Origin: Gemmatimonadales bacterium
GTDB taxonomy: Bacteria > Gemmatimonadota > Gemmatimonadetes > Palauibacterales > Palauibacteraceae
DNA length: 6,516 nucleotides
Direction: 5' to 3'
Assembly: GCA_030636765.1 (NCBI GenBank)
Contig: DAOVWI010000124.1
Coordinates: 1 to 6,516 of the forward strand
This document shows positions 5,451-6,516 of the stretch, one piece after another (the stretch's first letter is position 1; every line of letters begins with the position of its first letter). The position numbers and the translations under genes are program-made. The notes under the pieces are model-generated. The model did not search any database. It saw only the letters and a program-made list of their open reading frames with translations, and had not been told where the DNA came from.

Positions 5451-6336
5451 ACGGAGCTTCGCGGGCGGACAGCAGGGCCTCCAGCCGCACGCGCACCTCC
5501 GGCTCGAGCCGGCCTGCCGTCAGCTCGAGCAGCTCACGACCGAGCGCACGATACAGGGCGGCGCGCTCCGGGTCGAGGACCGACAGATTGGAGGTGATCG
5601 TCTGCGCGTCACCCCGCGTCACCGGGCCGGTAGCTCCCATGCTGAGGCCGAGCTCGCCGAGGTTCCCGAGGGCGGCGGCGGCAAGCGGGAGAAGGGCTTC
5701 CAGCTCCGCCTCGTCCGAAGCGCCGCGGAGCTCGTTGAGCGCCACATGCAGGCAGGCGACCAGGAAGTTAGAGGCGAAAACCGCGGCTACGTGGTACTGC
5801 GCCCGTCCTTCGGGCCGCACGGCGAACGTCCGCCCCCCGAGGCGCCTTGCCAGCTCCTCACCCGTTCGGCACGCCTCGGCGTCCCCATCGACTCCGAACC
5901 AGACGCCCTGAAACGCTCCGGTCCTTGGCGATGCCACGGCGACGAGCGGATGCCACGCCGCGATCGAGACCCCCTTCGCCCTCCACGGAGCCAGGGCTTC
6001 CGCCGAGTCCACGCCGCTCGTGTGCAGAGCCGTGCGGGGTAGCCTGCCTCCGACGGCCTCGCTCCAGGAGGCGGCCAGAGAGGTCAGAGCGTCGTCCGTG
6101 ACGCAGAAGAGGAGTTCGAACGCCGGCGAGCCCTCCAGCGTTGCTGCTGCTTCGAACGCCCCTGCCGCATCGGCCTCCGGCGCCGACACGTACCCGATCC
6201 GGGGCCGGTCGCCGAGGAAGGCCGGCCGCTCCTCCTTTCGACCGACGACCGTCACGGACATCCCGGCTTCGCTCAGATCGGCGGCGAGTGAGAGACCGAC
6301 TCGCCCGGCACCGACGATGACGACCCGAGAACTCAA
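5449..6336 (-). CDS. Rossmann-like and DUF2520 domain protein (putative NADP-dependent oxidoreductase)
   Basis: The 295-residue protein has an N-terminal nucleotide-binding Rossmann fold: V-V-I-V-G-A-G-R-V-G (GxGxxG at residues 9-14), then V-T-V-V-G-R-K, where the Arg after strand two would suit NADP(H). The C-terminal half is helical and carries DUF2520 features: A-W-H-P-L-V, Y-H-V-A-A-V-F-A-S-N-F-L-V-A, and T-G-P-V-T-R-G-D followed by L-Y-R-A-L-G-R-E-L-L-E-L. The overall plan resembles 6-phosphogluconate, ketopantoate and pyrroline-5-carboxylate reductases, but no substrate is established for this family. The start is a TTG at 6336: no in-frame ATG or GTG exists between it and the Rossmann motif, and its TTGA overlaps the upstream stop, a common form of translational coupling. 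The placement just before pdxJ hints at small-molecule or cofactor metabolism, which is inference only. Confidence 0.88.
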   Translation of the reverse strand: MSSRVVIVGAGRVGLSLAADLSEAGMSVTVVGRKEERPAFLGDRPRIGYVSAPEADAAGAFEAAATLEGSPAFELLFCVTDDALTSLAASWSEAVGGRLPRTALHTSGVDSAEALAPWRAKGVSIAAWHPLVAVASPRTGAFQGVWFGVDGDAEACRTGEELARRLGGRTFAVRPEGRAQYHVAAVFASNFLVACLHVALNELRGASDEAELEALLPLAAAALGNLGELGLSMGATGPVTRGDAQTITSNLSVLDPERAALYRALGRELLELTAGRLEPEVRVRLEALLSAREAP

Positions 6337-6516
6337 GCCGCGTCGGTGCCCGTGACGCGCACCCCCTCCTGACGCCGCCAGCGGCCGACGAGAGCCGCCG
6401 GCACCCGCGCCGTGAGCTCGATGCTCGCGCCCTTCTCCAGGCGCTCCAGAACCTCCCCCTCCCGATACGCCTCCGCGAGGGTTCGACCGTCGCGCGCCGA
6501 CAGGGTCACGCGAACC
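6333..6516 (-). CDS. C-terminal fragment of a probable HflX-like GTPase
   Basis: Sixty codons and a TGA (6335-6333) end a gene that starts outside the window. The fragment opens with a strand-like V-R-V-T-L-S-A-R-D-G-R. It continues with a helix-like segment (T-L-A-E-A-Y-R-E-G-E-V-L-E-R-L) and a strand S-I-E-L-T-A-R-V-P, then a basic tail. This order resembles the small C-terminal domain of HflX ribosome-associated GTPases, where a G-x-x-L-A-x-x-Y-x-x-G-x-V-L segment is followed by an L-x-A-x-V-P strand. None of the GTPase motifs (G1 to G4) lie within the window, so the identification is tentative. The reading frame itself is well supported because its TGA overlaps the TTG of the next gene and codon third positions are strongly G/C. 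It appears to be the upstream member of the same transcript. Confidence 0.55.
   Translation of the reverse strand, partial: VRVTLSARDGRTLAEAYREGEVLERLEKGASIELTARVPAALVGRWRRQEGVRVTGTDAA

Overview
The window is GC-rich, densely packed bacterial chromosome in which every gene I can support lies on the minus strand, so transcription runs from high to low coordinates. Shine-Dalgarno sequences, a TTG start and a bacterial tRNA-Gln mark it as bacterial. Three traits suggest Gemmatimonadota or a related environmental lineage: a signal peptide ending in T-A-Q, a Cys-rich RCC1-repeat lipoprotein of the HTCGV...YCWG type, and a prolyl oligopeptidase following a DUF255 protein. That placement is inferred from family habits and was not tested by a search.

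In transcription order the layout is: the C-terminus of an HflX-like GTPase (6516-6333, cut by the window edge); a Rossmann/DUF2520 oxidoreductase-like protein (6336-5449) that overlaps it by four bases; pdxJ, pyridoxine 5'-phosphate synthase (5429-4683); a multi-pass flippase-like membrane protein of the UPF0104/LPG-synthase-TM family (4677-3637); tRNA-Gln(TTG) (3615-3545); a lipoprotein with seven RCC1-type repeats (about 3574-2393); a thioredoxin-like DUF255/YyaL/SPATA20 protein (2376-148); and the start of an exported S9A prolyl oligopeptidase (161 to beyond position 1). The last gene begins inside the end of the DUF255 gene behind a strong ribosome binding site.

Gaps between genes are 5 to 21 bases, or the genes overlap. 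No factor-independent terminator or internal promoter is apparent, so the region reads as one co-directional, probably polycistronic block. No stretch of 300 bases lacks a gene. The upstream genes are housekeeping (GTPase, cofactor synthesis); the downstream ones are envelope or export functions (flippase-like protein, lipoprotein, exported peptidase). I see no single pathway joining them.

The most unusual point is the tRNA/lipoprotein junction. The lipoprotein signal peptide is clear, but there is no ATG, GTG or TTG in its frame between the tRNA 3' end and the lipobox cysteine. The possible start codons (ATG 3601, TTG 3583, GTG 3574) all lie inside the tRNA-Gln gene. Maturation of the tRNA and translation of the full lipoprotein from the same transcript would therefore exclude each other. 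Apart from this I see no new defence, mobile or CRISPR-like system.
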